A stretch of DNA of 64,000 nt, taken from positions 15,925-79,924 of the forward strand of contig JBDHXV010000005.1 in NCBI GenBank assembly GCA_039810885.1. Reading direction: 5' to 3'. The notes below the pieces were generated by a model. The model had not been told where the DNA came from and searched no databases. It saw nothing but the letters and a program-made list of their open reading frames with translations. The translations under genes and the position numbers were made by a program. Shown here in pieces: positions 38,312-47,756 of this stretch (positions are counted from its first letter, which is position 1; each line of letters opens with the position of its first letter). The DNA comes from BJGO01 sp039810885. Lineage in GTDB: Bacteria > Bacteroidota > Bacteroidia > Chitinophagales > UBA10324.

Positions 38312-41300
38312 ATGAATAGACTTCGACCATCCCTTCTTTTATTCAGCATCTTATTATTATTACATATTGCAAGTATCTGTGCACAACCGCTTACTTTCCG
38401 CCACTATGGAGTTTCCGAAGGGTTGTCGAGTAACACGATTTACTGTACAGCACAAGATCAATTTGGGTTTATGTGGTTTGGTACAGAAGATGGGCTGAAT
38501 AAATTCGACGGATACTCGTTTCATCATTTTGAATATAATCCAACCGATACTACGACCATCCCGAACAATGTTATCAGAGCATTACTGGTAGATTCAGAAA
38601 ATAATTTATGGGTAGGCACAGACGAAGGCTTATGTGTGTTTAATCAAGTACATGGAAAATTCACACGTTTCCATACAGATACTGCATCAGAAAGTAAGAT
38701 TAGCAACAACCATATCACATCACTTGCAGAATATGGAGACAATATTTTTATCGGCACCAATGGGGGAGGAGTGAATATTTATAATAAGCAGACTAAGCAA
38801 CTTATTCGTTTAAACCGTAATGAAAAAATCCCATTAGGACAATTTATTACCGCCTTGGCAACAGATGCGAACGGAAACCTATGGATTGGTAGTAGCGGCA
38901 GAGGATTGATTCGTTACAATATCGATCAAAAGAAATCAATCTTTTATGCCTCAAATCCTGCGGATAGAAATTCAATAAGTGAAAATTATATTGCGTCTAT
39001 TTATGTTTCCAAAAAAAGTAACACAGTATGGGTGGGCACCTTAAACGGAGGATTGAATAAGTTAGACCCAACAACAGGGCAGTTTACAATCTTTAACAAC
39101 GAGGCAGGGAATGACGCATCGCTCAGTCAAAATAGCGTTTTCAGTATAGCAGAAGATAATTTCGGCGCCTTATGGGTCGGCACATTAGGAGGCGGATTAA
39201 ATGTGATGAATACAGCAACGGGGCGATTTATGCGCTATCAGAATAGCCCGAATAACCCTTCTTCCTTAACAAACAATACGGTATGGAGTGTTATGATTGA
39301 ACGCTCCGGCACCTTATGGATTGGCACTACATACGGACTAAACACGTATGACCGCAGCCAAATAAAATTCAGAACAACAACAATTGAAGAATCGCTAAAC
39401 AGTAATGTCTTTGCTGTTTGTAGCGGAGAAGAACAATCCTTATGGGTTGGGATTATGGGAAATGGCTTAGCACATTTGAATAAATTTCACCATAACACAA
39501 AAACCTATCGGGTAGCGGATGGGTTACCGTCAGAGTATGTTACCGCACTGTGCTTAAACACGCAGAACGTGTTATTTGTTGGCACAAATGAGGGCACTGC
39601 AATCCTATCGGACGCTTCTCAAAAGTTGTTACCACTAAAGCTGCCTGGCGCCTCCAAAGCCTATATCACCACCATCTTTGAAGATTCGAATAAAACAATA
39701 TGGATTGGAACAATGGGGTTTGGGGTATATCGAGTTAAGTCAGCCTTATTAACGGGTTCAATAACGGCTGAGAAAGTTCAAGGTATTAACAATAATTGGA
39801 TTACCTCTTTTGCCGAAGATGCCTCTGGCAATATTTGGATAGGAACACGTGGCGGAGGAGTGAATATTTTGAAAAAAGATGCAGCTATTCAAGTATTACA
39901 ATATAGCACTGATAACGAAAGTGTTTCATCAAATTATGTGAATTGCCTGCACTTCAGTAAATCGGGATTTATGTATGTAGGCACCTATGGCGGAGGATTA
40001 AACGCAACATCTTCTGCGGGAGCATTCACGTTCAAAAGATTCACCGAACAAGATGGATTACCGGATAATGTTATTCTTGCCATTACATCTGATGCGAATG
40101 GAGATATTTGGTTCAGTACAGGAAATGGAATTAGTAGTCTGAAAAGAACAGGCGATAATTATACCTTCCGAAATTTTAATGAACTCGATGGATTACAGTA
40201 TAAGTACAATATCGGTTCAGTTACAAGGCAAGATGTAAACATTCTGACATTCGGAGGAGTAAGTGGACTAAGCATTTTTAACCCGGATGAGATTATTTAT
40301 AACCGAAATAAACCGGCAGTCGTAATTACCAGTTTTAAACTGTTCGAGAAAGATTATCCTTTAGACTCATTGATTTCATTAAAACGATATATTGAGTTAA
40401 GCTACAATCAAAACTTTATCTCGTTTGAATTTTCAGGATTAAATTATGTATTCCCGGATAAAAATTTATATGCGTACAAACTTGAAGGCTCAGATAAAGA
40501 TTGGACTAATGCCGGAAATCGCCGATACGTCGCCTACACTAATTTAGATCCCGGAGTTTATCATTTCCGAGTAAAGGCAGCTAATAATGATGGAATATGG
40601 AATGAAGAAGGTACTTATATTACTGTAGTTATTAAGCCCCCATTTTGGAGAACGTGGTGGTTCTATATCCTGGTTACGACGTTTGTGCTATTGAGCATTT
40701 TCGGAATATTTAATATGCGAACTCGAAACCTCCGTCGAGCAAATATCTTATTGGAACAGCGCGTAAAGGACAGAACACAACAGTTGATGAAAGAAAAAGA
40801 AAATGTAGAGAAAAAATCTGTTGAGCTTGAACAAGCTTTAAAAGATTTAACGCAAACACAGCAACAATTGATTCAATCGGAGAAGATGGCTTCGCTGGGC
40901 CAGTTAACAGCGGGTATTGCCCATGAAATCAAGAACCCATTGAACTTTGTTAATAACTTCTCTAAAATATCACAAGAGCTAATCGAAGAATTCTTATCAA
41001 GCACGTCTAAAGAAGAACAAATTGAAATTATAAACACGCTTAAACAAAACGTATCAAAAATTAATGAACACGGCAATAGGGCTAATAATATCGTAAGCAG
41101 CATGATGATGCATGCAGGGAAGACAGGGGTCGATAAACAAATAACAGACATTAATAAACTGTTAGATGTCACCGTCATGTTTGCGTTTCAGGGAATGCGA
41201 TCAACAAAGAGTGATTTCAATTGCCAGATAAAACGAAAATTTACAAATGATCTTCCTAAGCTTGATTTAATACAACAAGATATAGGTCGTGTTATTTTGA

Positions 41301-41623
41301 ACTTATTAAACAATGCCTTCTATGCGGTTAATGACAGAGATAAGAAACACGAGGATGATTATGAGCCCTTGGTTACCGTGAGTACGGCAAAAGATGGCAA
41401 TAACATTGTCATTAGTATTCGAGATAATGGAATGGGCATACCGGACGAAATCAAAGAAAAAATATTCCAACCGTTTTTTAGTACAAAGCCAACAGGTCAA
41501 GGAACCGGATTGGGATTAAGTTTAAGCTACGAAATTATTAAAGCGCATAATGGGCAGTTGCAAGTACAGTCGCAACTCGGATCTTTTACAGAATTTAGTA
41601 TTATATTACCTATCAAAGTATAA
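38312..41623 (+). CDS. Beta-propeller sensor histidine kinase (two-component)
   Basis: 1103 residues from the ATG at 38312 (MNRLRPSLLLFSILLLL signal); a longer frame begins inside the MORN gene and is unlikely. The periplasmic part carries about 13 repeats of the LWVGT/IWIGT type, fitting two seven-bladed propellers. A Y_Y_Y domain follows (FEFSGLNYVFPDKNLYAYKL), then one membrane segment (WWFYILVTTFVLLSIFGIF). A coiled coil leads to HisKA with His871 in GIAHEIKNPLNF and an HATPase domain (DNGMGIPDEIK, GTGLGLSLSYEI). Unlike hybrid regulators of polysaccharide loci, it has no receiver or AraC domain. The neighbouring REC protein is a likely partner. Confidence 0.93.
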   Translation: MNRLRPSLLLFSILLLLHIASICAQPLTFRHYGVSEGLSSNTIYCTAQDQFGFMWFGTEDGLNKFDGYSFHHFEYNPTDTTTIPNNVIRALLVDSENNLWVGTDEGLCVFNQVHGKFTRFHTDTASESKISNNHITSLAEYGDNIFIGTNGGGVNIYNKQTKQLIRLNRNEKIPLGQFITALATDANGNLWIGSSGRGLIRYNIDQKKSIFYASNPADRNSISENYIASIYVSKKSNTVWVGTLNGGLNKLDPTTGQFTIFNNEAGNDASLSQNSVFSIAEDNFGALWVGTLGGGLNVMNTATGRFMRYQNSPNNPSSLTNNTVWSVMIERSGTLWIGTTYGLNTYDRSQIKFRTTTIEESLNSNVFAVCSGEEQSLWVGIMGNGLAHLNKFHHNTKTYRVADGLPSEYVTALCLNTQNVLFVGTNEGTAILSDASQKLLPLKLPGASKAYITTIFEDSNKTIWIGTMGFGVYRVKSALLTGSITAEKVQGINNNWITSFAEDASGNIWIGTRGGGVNILKKDAAIQVLQYSTDNESVSSNYVNCLHFSKSGFMYVGTYGGGLNATSSAGAFTFKRFTEQDGLPDNVILAITSDANGDIWFSTGNGISSLKRTGDNYTFRNFNELDGLQYKYNIGSVTRQDVNILTFGGVSGLSIFNPDEIIYNRNKPAVVITSFKLFEKDYPLDSLISLKRYIELSYNQNFISFEFSGLNYVFPDKNLYAYKLEGSDKDWTNAGNRRYVAYTNLDPGVYHFRVKAANNDGIWNEEGTYITVVIKPPFWRTWWFYILVTTFVLLSIFGIFNMRTRNLRRANILLEQRVKDRTQQLMKEKENVEKKSVELEQALKDLTQTQQQLIQSEKMASLGQLTAGIAHEIKNPLNFVNNFSKISQELIEEFLSSTSKEEQIEIINTLKQNVSKINEHGNRANNIVSSMMMHAGKTGVDKQITDINKLLDVTVMFAFQGMRSTKSDFNCQIKRKFTNDLPKLDLIQQDIGRVILNLLNNAFYAVNDRDKKHEDDYEPLVTVSTAKDGNNIVISIRDNGMGIPDEIKEKIFQPFFSTKPTGQGTGLGLSLSYEIIKAHNGQLQVQSQLGSFTEFSIILPIKV

Positions 41624-41647
41624 CCATCTTATTTAATCAATAGCACT

Positions 41648-43222
41648 ATGCCTGAGAAAATACTTATAGTTGATGATGAGCCGGATGTGGAACTTCTGGT
41701 TACCCAACAATTTCGTCGTCAAATACGAAACGGAGAATATGAATTTGTCTTTGCCAATAATGGAGTGGCAGCATTGGAAGTATTACAATCCAACAGTGAC
41801 ATAGGCTTAATCATGACGGATATTAATATGCCCGATATGGATGGATTAACCTTACTATCTCATATCAAAGAAATTCCACGCAACATCAAAGTCGTTGTCG
41901 TTTCTGCTTACAACGATATGGGTAATATTCGCACAGCAATGAACCGCGGTGCATTCGACTTTTTAACAAAGCCAATTGATTTCTCCGATTTTGATCAAAC
42001 ATTGGAAAAAACACTTGATGAAGTTACATTTATAAAACAAGCCTTAAAGAATGCAGAACAGTTAGAAGTAGAACGCATGGAACGAACTCGTGCAGAAGAG
42101 CGTGAAAAGATGGAACAACAATTCTTGGCAAACATGAGTCACGAAATCAGAACTCCATTGAATGCTGTTTATGGGATGACACGATTGCTGCAACAAAAAG
42201 TAGAAGATGAAGAGCATTTGAAATATGTAAGAGGCATTCGTATGTCTTGCGAAAACCTCATTGTTATTATTAATGATATTCTTGATTTAAGCAAAGTGAA
42301 AGCCGGTCGCATGGAGTTTGAAAATATTCCATTTAGCCCTCTTGAAATAATGCAACATCTATATAACACGTTACAACTAAAAGCAGAGGAGAAGGGCATT
42401 CTATTAAATTATACTTTTGATAAAGATGTACCGGAAGTACTTATCGGGGATCCAACGCGCTTGAGTCAAATCTTGATTAACCTTATAGGAAATGCAATAA
42501 AATTTACAGAGAAAGGAACAGTTCATGTCTCAATTAGTGGAACATATACAGATAAGCAGAATTTTAAAATGCGTTGTGAAGTTAAGGACACGGGTATCGG
42601 TATGATGCCCGAAGTTTTAAATAAAGTGTTTGAAAAATTTACGCAGGCATCAACCGAGATTACCCGAAAATTTGGCGGAACCGGCTTAGGACTATCTATT
42701 TCTAAGAAACTGGTTGAGTCTCAGGGAGGGCGCATCGACGTGAGCAGTGAATATGGAAAAGGATCCACGTTTGTGTTTGACATTTCTTATGTTGTTGGAA
42801 CGAAGACAGAAATAAGATCAGAAAAAGAACCCACGAAGGAAGAAGTTGAAAAAGTAAATGGCATGAATATATTGCTCGCTGAAGACAACCACTTTAATCA
42901 AATTGTTGCCATGGGCTTAATTCAGTCTATTGCGAAGCAAGCTCGTATTGATACAGCTATTAACGGAATAGAAGTAATAGATAAGCTTGCTAAGGAGCAA
43001 TATGATGTGATTATTATGGATATTCAAATGCCGGATATGGATGGCATTGAAGCAACACAGAAAATTCGGGAATCGGGCAATCAAATTCCAATAGTGGTGA
43101 TGACTGCAGGAGTTACTTCTACAGAATTAGATACTGCGATGAGTGCGGGGGCTAACGACTTTATCCCCAAACCTTTTGAACCCGGTATTCTGATTCAAAA
43201 ATTAGCTAAGGCTGTAAAGTAA
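41648..43222 (+). CDS. Cytosolic hybrid protein: REC - histidine kinase - REC
   Basis: 524 residues with no membrane segment. REC1 has its phospho-acceptor at D58 (TDINMPDMDG). HisKA carries H165 in NMSHEIRTPLNAV, followed by the HATPase domain (DPTRLSQILINLIGNAIKFT, GTGLGLSISK). REC2 has D458 in IMDIQMPDMDG and the AGANDFIPKPF end. It starts 24 bp after the sensor kinase, so a phosphorelay from the kinase to REC1, then through H165 to REC2, is likely. There is no DNA-binding output. Its stop abuts, with no spacer, the stop of ribF on the other strand. Confidence 0.93.
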   Translation: MPEKILIVDDEPDVELLVTQQFRRQIRNGEYEFVFANNGVAALEVLQSNSDIGLIMTDINMPDMDGLTLLSHIKEIPRNIKVVVVSAYNDMGNIRTAMNRGAFDFLTKPIDFSDFDQTLEKTLDEVTFIKQALKNAEQLEVERMERTRAEEREKMEQQFLANMSHEIRTPLNAVYGMTRLLQQKVEDEEHLKYVRGIRMSCENLIVIINDILDLSKVKAGRMEFENIPFSPLEIMQHLYNTLQLKAEEKGILLNYTFDKDVPEVLIGDPTRLSQILINLIGNAIKFTEKGTVHVSISGTYTDKQNFKMRCEVKDTGIGMMPEVLNKVFEKFTQASTEITRKFGGTGLGLSISKKLVESQGGRIDVSSEYGKGSTFVFDISYVVGTKTEIRSEKEPTKEEVEKVNGMNILLAEDNHFNQIVAMGLIQSIAKQARIDTAINGIEVIDKLAKEQYDVIIMDIQMPDMDGIEATQKIRESGNQIPIVVMTAGVTSTELDTAMSAGANDFIPKPFEPGILIQKLAKAVK

Positions 43223-44152
43223 TTATTGCTTTAAAGCAAGCAATGCATTTTGCTTGTCTTTGTGTAGCTGTTCTTTTAGTTGTTCTATTGAATTAAATTT
43301 CATCTCATTTCGTATTCGTGCAATACAAAAAACCTGTAACGATTCGCCGTAGATTTCTTGATTAAAATCAAAAAGATTAACCTCAATAACTTCATGCGTT
43401 CCATCTACTGTTGGACGTATACCGATATTCATCATTCCTTGATATTGTTTATTGTTTAATAACACTTCAACGGCATAAACTCCACGTGCAGGGATTAGTT
43501 TTTTATTGTCATTCAACTGCAAATTAGCGGTTGGATAGCCAATGGTGCGCCCACGCTGATCCCCTTTAACAACATGTCCACGAAAGGAATATGCTCTTCC
43601 TAATAATTCATTTGCGGTTGTTATATCACCTTCAAGGAGTGCGATGCGTATGCGTGTTGAACTGACTTCAATATCATTGATAAGTTGCTTGTGAATTTCG
43701 ATAACATCGTAGTTATAGATAGAAGCATATTTCATCAATAATTCAATATTACCATCGCGATGATGACCGAATTGATGATTGTATCCAAGCACAATCGCCG
43801 AAGGATAAAATAATTTGACTAAAAAATTTTCGAGATACTCGCGAGCATTGAGACCAGAAAAACTCCTTGTGAAAGGAGCTATAACAATATGATGAACACC
43901 TGCTCTTTCTATTAATTCCGTTTTCTCATCAGTAGTCGTCAATAATTTTAATGTTGTGTTGTCCGGTTGTAAAATTGTTCGCGGGTGAGGCTCGAAACTG
44001 ATTAATACACTTTCTCCGTTTCGTTTTTTTGACTCATCTATTATTTGTTGAATTAGAATGATATGTCCTTTGTGAACACCATCAAACGTCCCGACTGTTA
44101 TTACTGCATTTTTAAATGTGGGCAGGTTATTCAGATTTCGGTAAACTGGCAT
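43223..44152 (-). CDS. ribF: Bifunctional riboflavin kinase / FAD synthetase
   Basis: 309 residues. The N-terminal adenylyltransferase domain has GTFDGVHKGHIILI and LGYNHQFGHHRDG. The C-terminal riboflavin kinase has GDQRGRTIGYPTANL. It makes FMN and FAD from riboflavin. Last gene of the phoH-uppP-truB-ribF string on the minus strand; its start overlaps truB by 26 bp. Confidence 0.95.
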   Translation of the reverse strand: MPVYRNLNNLPTFKNAVITVGTFDGVHKGHIILIQQIIDESKKRNGESVLISFEPHPRTILQPDNTTLKLLTTTDEKTELIERAGVHHIVIAPFTRSFSGLNAREYLENFLVKLFYPSAIVLGYNHQFGHHRDGNIELLMKYASIYNYDVIEIHKQLINDIEVSSTRIRIALLEGDITTANELLGRAYSFRGHVVKGDQRGRTIGYPTANLQLNDNKKLIPARGVYAVEVLLNNKQYQGMMNIGIRPTVDGTHEVIEVNLFDFNQEIYGESLQVFCIARIRNEMKFNSIEQLKEQLHKDKQNALLALKQ

Positions 44153-44834
44153 AGTGTTCTTTTCTCAAATTCTTAATATGTTGTACAAAGTCATCAATTT
44201 GCCATGCTTCCTCAATACGATGTTCCCCGATACGGGTACGGCGCAGTGCGCTTAAATAGGCTCCACTGTTTAAAGCCTTTCCAAAATCATGAGCTAAAGA
44301 GCGCACGTAAAAGCCCTTCCCACACACAATTCGAAAATCAATCTCCGGCATGCGCACGGCAATTATTTCAAATTCATATAGTCTAACACGGGCAGTACGA
44401 ATTTCAAATATTTCACCCGATCGGGCTAATTCATAATAACGTTTTCCTTCGTGCTTCTTTGCAGAAAATGCAGGAGGAGCTTGATTTACTTCACCAATAA
44501 ATGATTGACTTGTTTTACGAATTAAAGCATCGGTAATTTGAATGGTTTCGTATGTCTCATTCACCTCAGTTTCCAAATCATAAGACGGTGTTGTAGCACC
44601 GAGAGTGAATGTTCCGGTATATTCTTTTTGTTCAGCTTGTATTAAGCTGCATTGTTTGGTTGCTTTACCGGTGCAGAGGATTAAAAGCCCCGATGCCAAG
44701 GGATCTAAAGTTCCGCAATGACCGATTTTAGTATGTAATAAAAATTTTACCTTTTTGACCAAGTCATTTGACGTCCACTTATAAGGCTTATCAAATAGCA
44801 GTACTTTACCTTCATCATATTCCTTAAATCTCAT
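44127..44834 (-). CDS. truB: tRNA pseudouridine-55 synthase TruB
   Basis: 235 residues. The catalytic aspartate is D44 in GHCGTLDPLASGLL, with the other motifs FSAKKHEGKRYYELARSG (in parts SAKKHEGKRYYELAR) and VCGKGFYVRSLAHDFG. It modifies U55 in the T-loop of tRNA. It overlaps uppP by 4 bp at its start and ribF by 26 bp at its end. The C-terminal PUA-like tail is short, as is common in this phylum. Confidence 0.95.
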   Translation of the reverse strand: MRFKEYDEGKVLLFDKPYKWTSNDLVKKVKFLLHTKIGHCGTLDPLASGLLILCTGKATKQCSLIQAEQKEYTGTFTLGATTPSYDLETEVNETYETIQITDALIRKTSQSFIGEVNQAPPAFSAKKHEGKRYYELARSGEIFEIRTARVRLYEFEIIAVRMPEIDFRIVCGKGFYVRSLAHDFGKALNSGAYLSALRRTRIGEHRIEEAWQIDDFVQHIKNLRKEHYASLPKSE

Positions 44835-45613
44835 ATTAAATGCAAATTAACACCAAGAGCAAGAGCTGTCAAAATTGCAAGCCCAATGATAATTCTGTAA
44901 ATGCCAAACCAGAAGAATCCATATCGAGTAAGAATAGAGATAAAGGTTTTAATAGCTCCCATTGCCACAAAGAAAGCAACAACATTTCCTATTAACAGGA
45001 GGGTTATATTGTCTGACGTGATGAGTCGGTAATTATCTAACAAATCGAAGGCTGTGGCAGCAAACATAGTAGGCACTGCCAAAAAGAATGAAAATTCTGC
45101 GGCCTGTTTGCGACTTAATCCCCGTGACATGCCGCCTATAATTGTTGCTGCAGAACGAGATACTCCCGGAATCATAGCGAGTACTTGGAAACATCCGATT
45201 ATAAAGGCATTGGGGAATGTAATGAGTCGGTCATCTTTCGCATTATCTCTAAAAATTTTGTCTATAAATAATAAGATGATACCGCCAAGAAGCAGCGTAA
45301 GACCAACAGTAAATACACTTTCTAATAATTGGTCAATCACATGTTTTAATAGCAAGCCTGCAATGGCAGCCGGAATAAATGCAACGAACAGCTTATAATA
45401 AAAATCCATACTACGGAAGAAACGTTTAAAGTACAATACAACCACAGCGAGTATAGCCCCAAACTGAATGCACACATTAAAAAGTTTAACTACTTCATTG
45501 GTTTCGATACCCATCAAGGCGCTGGTAATAATCATGTGACCTGTAGAGGACACGGGAAGGAATTCGGTAATACCTTCAACGAGGGCAATTAGAATTGCCT
45601 GTAAAATAGACAT
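44831..45613 (-). CDS. uppP: Undecaprenyl-diphosphatase UppP (BacA)
   Basis: 260 residues, polytopic. The family motifs EGITEFLPVSSTGHM and PGVSRSAATIIGG are intact. It recycles undecaprenyl diphosphate to the monophosphate carrier for cell-wall synthesis and confers bacitracin tolerance. It lies 14 bp after phoH and overlaps truB by 4 bp. Confidence 0.95.
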   Translation of the reverse strand: MSILQAILIALVEGITEFLPVSSTGHMIITSALMGIETNEVVKLFNVCIQFGAILAVVVLYFKRFFRSMDFYYKLFVAFIPAAIAGLLLKHVIDQLLESVFTVGLTLLLGGIILLFIDKIFRDNAKDDRLITFPNAFIIGCFQVLAMIPGVSRSAATIIGGMSRGLSRKQAAEFSFFLAVPTMFAATAFDLLDNYRLITSDNITLLLIGNVVAFFVAMGAIKTFISILTRYGFFWFGIYRIIIGLAILTALALGVNLHLI

Positions 45614-45627
45614 ACGTTAAAATGGAT

Positions 45628-46632
45628 TTAAGGATTTTTTTTGTCGCTTTGTTTATTATGTTCATCAATCCCGGCATCGTGTCGCTCTGCATCTTTATCG
45701 TATGCCTTGATGATTTGCTTTACAAGCCTATGACGAACCACATCATGATCGGTAAGGAAAATATGTGCAATGCCCGGAATATTTTTTAGAATGTTTAGAC
45801 CTTTGAATAAACCGGAGCGTTGATTTTTAGGAAGATCGATTTGTGTTAAATCTCCCGTGATGATAGCTTTGGCATTAGGACCTATACGGGTTAAAAACAT
45901 TTTCAATTGCAAGTCTGTAGTATTCTGTGCCTCATCCAGTATAATAAAGGCATGATCTAAGGTGCGCCCACGCATAAAAGCAAGCGGGGCAATTTCAATA
46001 ACTCGATTTGTGATATAGTAGGCAAGCTTATCCGGAGGAATCATATCATCTAACGCATCATAAAGGGGGCGCAGGTAAGGGTCAATCTTTTCTTTCAAAT
46101 CACCGGGTAGAAATCCTAAACTTTCGCCTGCTTCAACCGCAGGTCGAGTTAAGATAATTTTCTTAATACTTTTATTTTTTAATGCTCTAACAGCGAGAGC
46201 CACAGCAGTATAAGTCTTTCCGGTGCCTGCCGGACCAATGGCAAAAAGAATATCATTTTTTTCACTCTCTTCTACCATTCGCTTTTGATTGGGTGTTCGA
46301 GCGCGTACTATAGTTCCATTGGTGCCGTAAACAATTACATCGCCCGAAGGAGGCAGAAACTCCTTATCTTCTGCTTCTATATCTTCACCCAATAAGTCTT
46401 CTGCATGCTTATCGCTCAATCGACCGAAGCGCTCAACATATTGAATCATCATATTTACTTTATCTTGTAGTTGTTCCAGCTCGTGGTGGCTCCCTTCGGC
46501 TTTTATCACATTACCTCTTGAAACTATTTTCAGCTTAGGAAAAGCCTTCTTTAAAATAGTCAATCTTGAATTGTTGACGCCTAGAAAATCGATAGGGTCA
46601 ATACTATCTATGCTTATCGTAAGTTCTGTCAA
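45628..46632 (-). CDS. phoH: PhoH-family ATPase
   Basis: 334 residues from a TTG at 46632 (TELTISIDSIDPIDFLG), which matches the usual PhoH N-terminus of the phylum. The longer frame from GTG 46701 adds a hydrophobic stretch that overlaps the divergent gene and looks artificial. A KH-like N-terminal part is followed by the P-loop domain: Walker A GPAGTGKTYTA and Walker B FIILDEAQN. PhoH proteins are RNA-linked ATPases; the precise role is unsettled. First gene of the phoH-uppP-truB-ribF string. Confidence 0.9.
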   Translation of the reverse strand: MTELTISIDSIDPIDFLGVNNSRLTILKKAFPKLKIVSRGNVIKAEGSHHELEQLQDKVNMMIQYVERFGRLSDKHAEDLLGEDIEAEDKEFLPPSGDVIVYGTNGTIVRARTPNQKRMVEESEKNDILFAIGPAGTGKTYTAVALAVRALKNKSIKKIILTRPAVEAGESLGFLPGDLKEKIDPYLRPLYDALDDMIPPDKLAYYITNRVIEIAPLAFMRGRTLDHAFIILDEAQNTTDLQLKMFLTRIGPNAKAIITGDLTQIDLPKNQRSGLFKGLNILKNIPGIAHIFLTDHDVVRHRLVKQIIKAYDKDAERHDAGIDEHNKQSDKKNP

Positions 46633-46681
46633 TTTTTGGCTTATTTTGATGAGGAAAAAATAACAAATAATTATTGCGAGA

Positions 46682-47458
46682 ATGAACATTGTTACCCTCA
46701 CTACAGACTATGGTTGCAAAGATTATTACGCAGGGGCATTAAAATCAAAGCTCTTACAGACTTCTGACAATATCCGCATTGTGGATATCACCCACGAAAT
46801 ACAACCATTTCATTTTGGAATGGCAGCATTTCAGGTACGCAATGCTCTTCGTTTTTTTTCTGCTGGGGCAATTCATTTTATTGATGTTGCATTCTCTTTT
46901 GATGAGATCCACCCATACCTCATTATGTTATATAAAGACCAGTATATCATCTCGCATGATAAAGGTGTTTTTTCGATAATTCTAGACGGAGATCAACCAC
47001 AAAAATTATATCGTATTTATACGATTGATTATGTGAAGCACCCATCTTTCCCGGCGATTGATATTTTCCCTCAAGTATTAAAAGCAATAGTAAACAATAG
47101 CATTGAAACGGTTGCAGAGACTTTTGACAAAATCCAACATTCAGAAACGATTAAACCCACAATATATGACAACATGATACGTGCAGGAATCCTGAACATA
47201 GATCGTTATGAGAATATTATCTTAAATATTAAATACAAAGAATTTGAAGAGTATCGCAACGGACGTAATTTCGTTATAAATATTAGACGTTCCGTCATTA
47301 TAGACCACATGTATCAGACCTATGAAGAAGTGAAACTACGGGACCCTATTATTTTTTGCAATGCAAATGATTATTTGGAAATAGCCTTGAATGAGGCAAA
47401 TCTTGCAGGCCTTATCGGAGCGGAATTGAATAATACGATTCAAATAGACTTTCTATGA
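46682..47458 (+). CDS. SAM hydroxide adenosyltransferase family protein (DUF62), possibly degenerate
   Basis: 258 residues. The start MNIVTLTTDYG and the DITHEIQPF...AAFQVRNA segments identify the SAM hydroxide adenosyltransferase (chlorinase/fluorinase-like) family, which splits SAM with water. The usual VDPGVG motif is replaced by IDVAFSF, and the FHGRD block by FPAIDIF, so the His of that block is absent. Hydrolytic activity is therefore uncertain. It overlaps the next gene by 4 bp and heads the aroB-aroA-bioA string. Confidence 0.8.
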   Translation: MNIVTLTTDYGCKDYYAGALKSKLLQTSDNIRIVDITHEIQPFHFGMAAFQVRNALRFFSAGAIHFIDVAFSFDEIHPYLIMLYKDQYIISHDKGVFSIILDGDQPQKLYRIYTIDYVKHPSFPAIDIFPQVLKAIVNNSIETVAETFDKIQHSETIKPTIYDNMIRAGILNIDRYENIILNIKYKEFEEYRNGRNFVINIRRSVIIDHMYQTYEEVKLRDPIIFCNANDYLEIALNEANLAGLIGAELNNTIQIDFL

Positions 47459-47745
47459 TAGTTCGTATTGTGAAAATGAAATTTAAGCATGAACATATTG
47501 AAGAGTTTCAAAAATTATTTGTTGAATTATATCCGGTGATCAGCACCTTCGAAGGCTGCAATCATCTGAGCTTGTTGCAAGATGTTGCCGACCCCGGCTC
47601 GATGATGACCTATAGTATATGGAAGAATGAAGAATCGCTAAATCGATACCGCTTTTCTGAATTCTTTAAACAGACGTGGTCGCGCACAAAAGTGTTATTT
47701 GATGATAGACCCATGGCAATAAGCCTACACAAGCTCTATCCATAA
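47455..47745 (+). CDS. ABM-domain (antibiotic biosynthesis monooxygenase-like) protein
   Basis: 96 residues with the dimeric alpha+beta barrel pattern: IVRIVKMKFKHEHIEEFQ, CNHLSLLQDVADPGSMMTYSIW (in parts) and W-x-R-T-K. The ATG overlaps the stop of the previous gene (ATGA). The family includes quinone monooxygenases and haem-degrading enzymes, as well as many of unknown role. No specific function can be given. Confidence 0.75.
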   Translation: MIVRIVKMKFKHEHIEEFQKLFVELYPVISTFEGCNHLSLLQDVADPGSMMTYSIWKNEESLNRYRFSEFFKQTWSRTKVLFDDRPMAISLHKLYP

Positions 47746-47756
47746 ATCAAACCTTC

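Noticed and set aside
46633..46701. N-terminal extension of PhoH from a GTG start
   Set aside because: It overlaps the start of the divergent gene and adds a hydrophobic stretch not typical of the family; the TTG at 46632 fits the family N-terminus.
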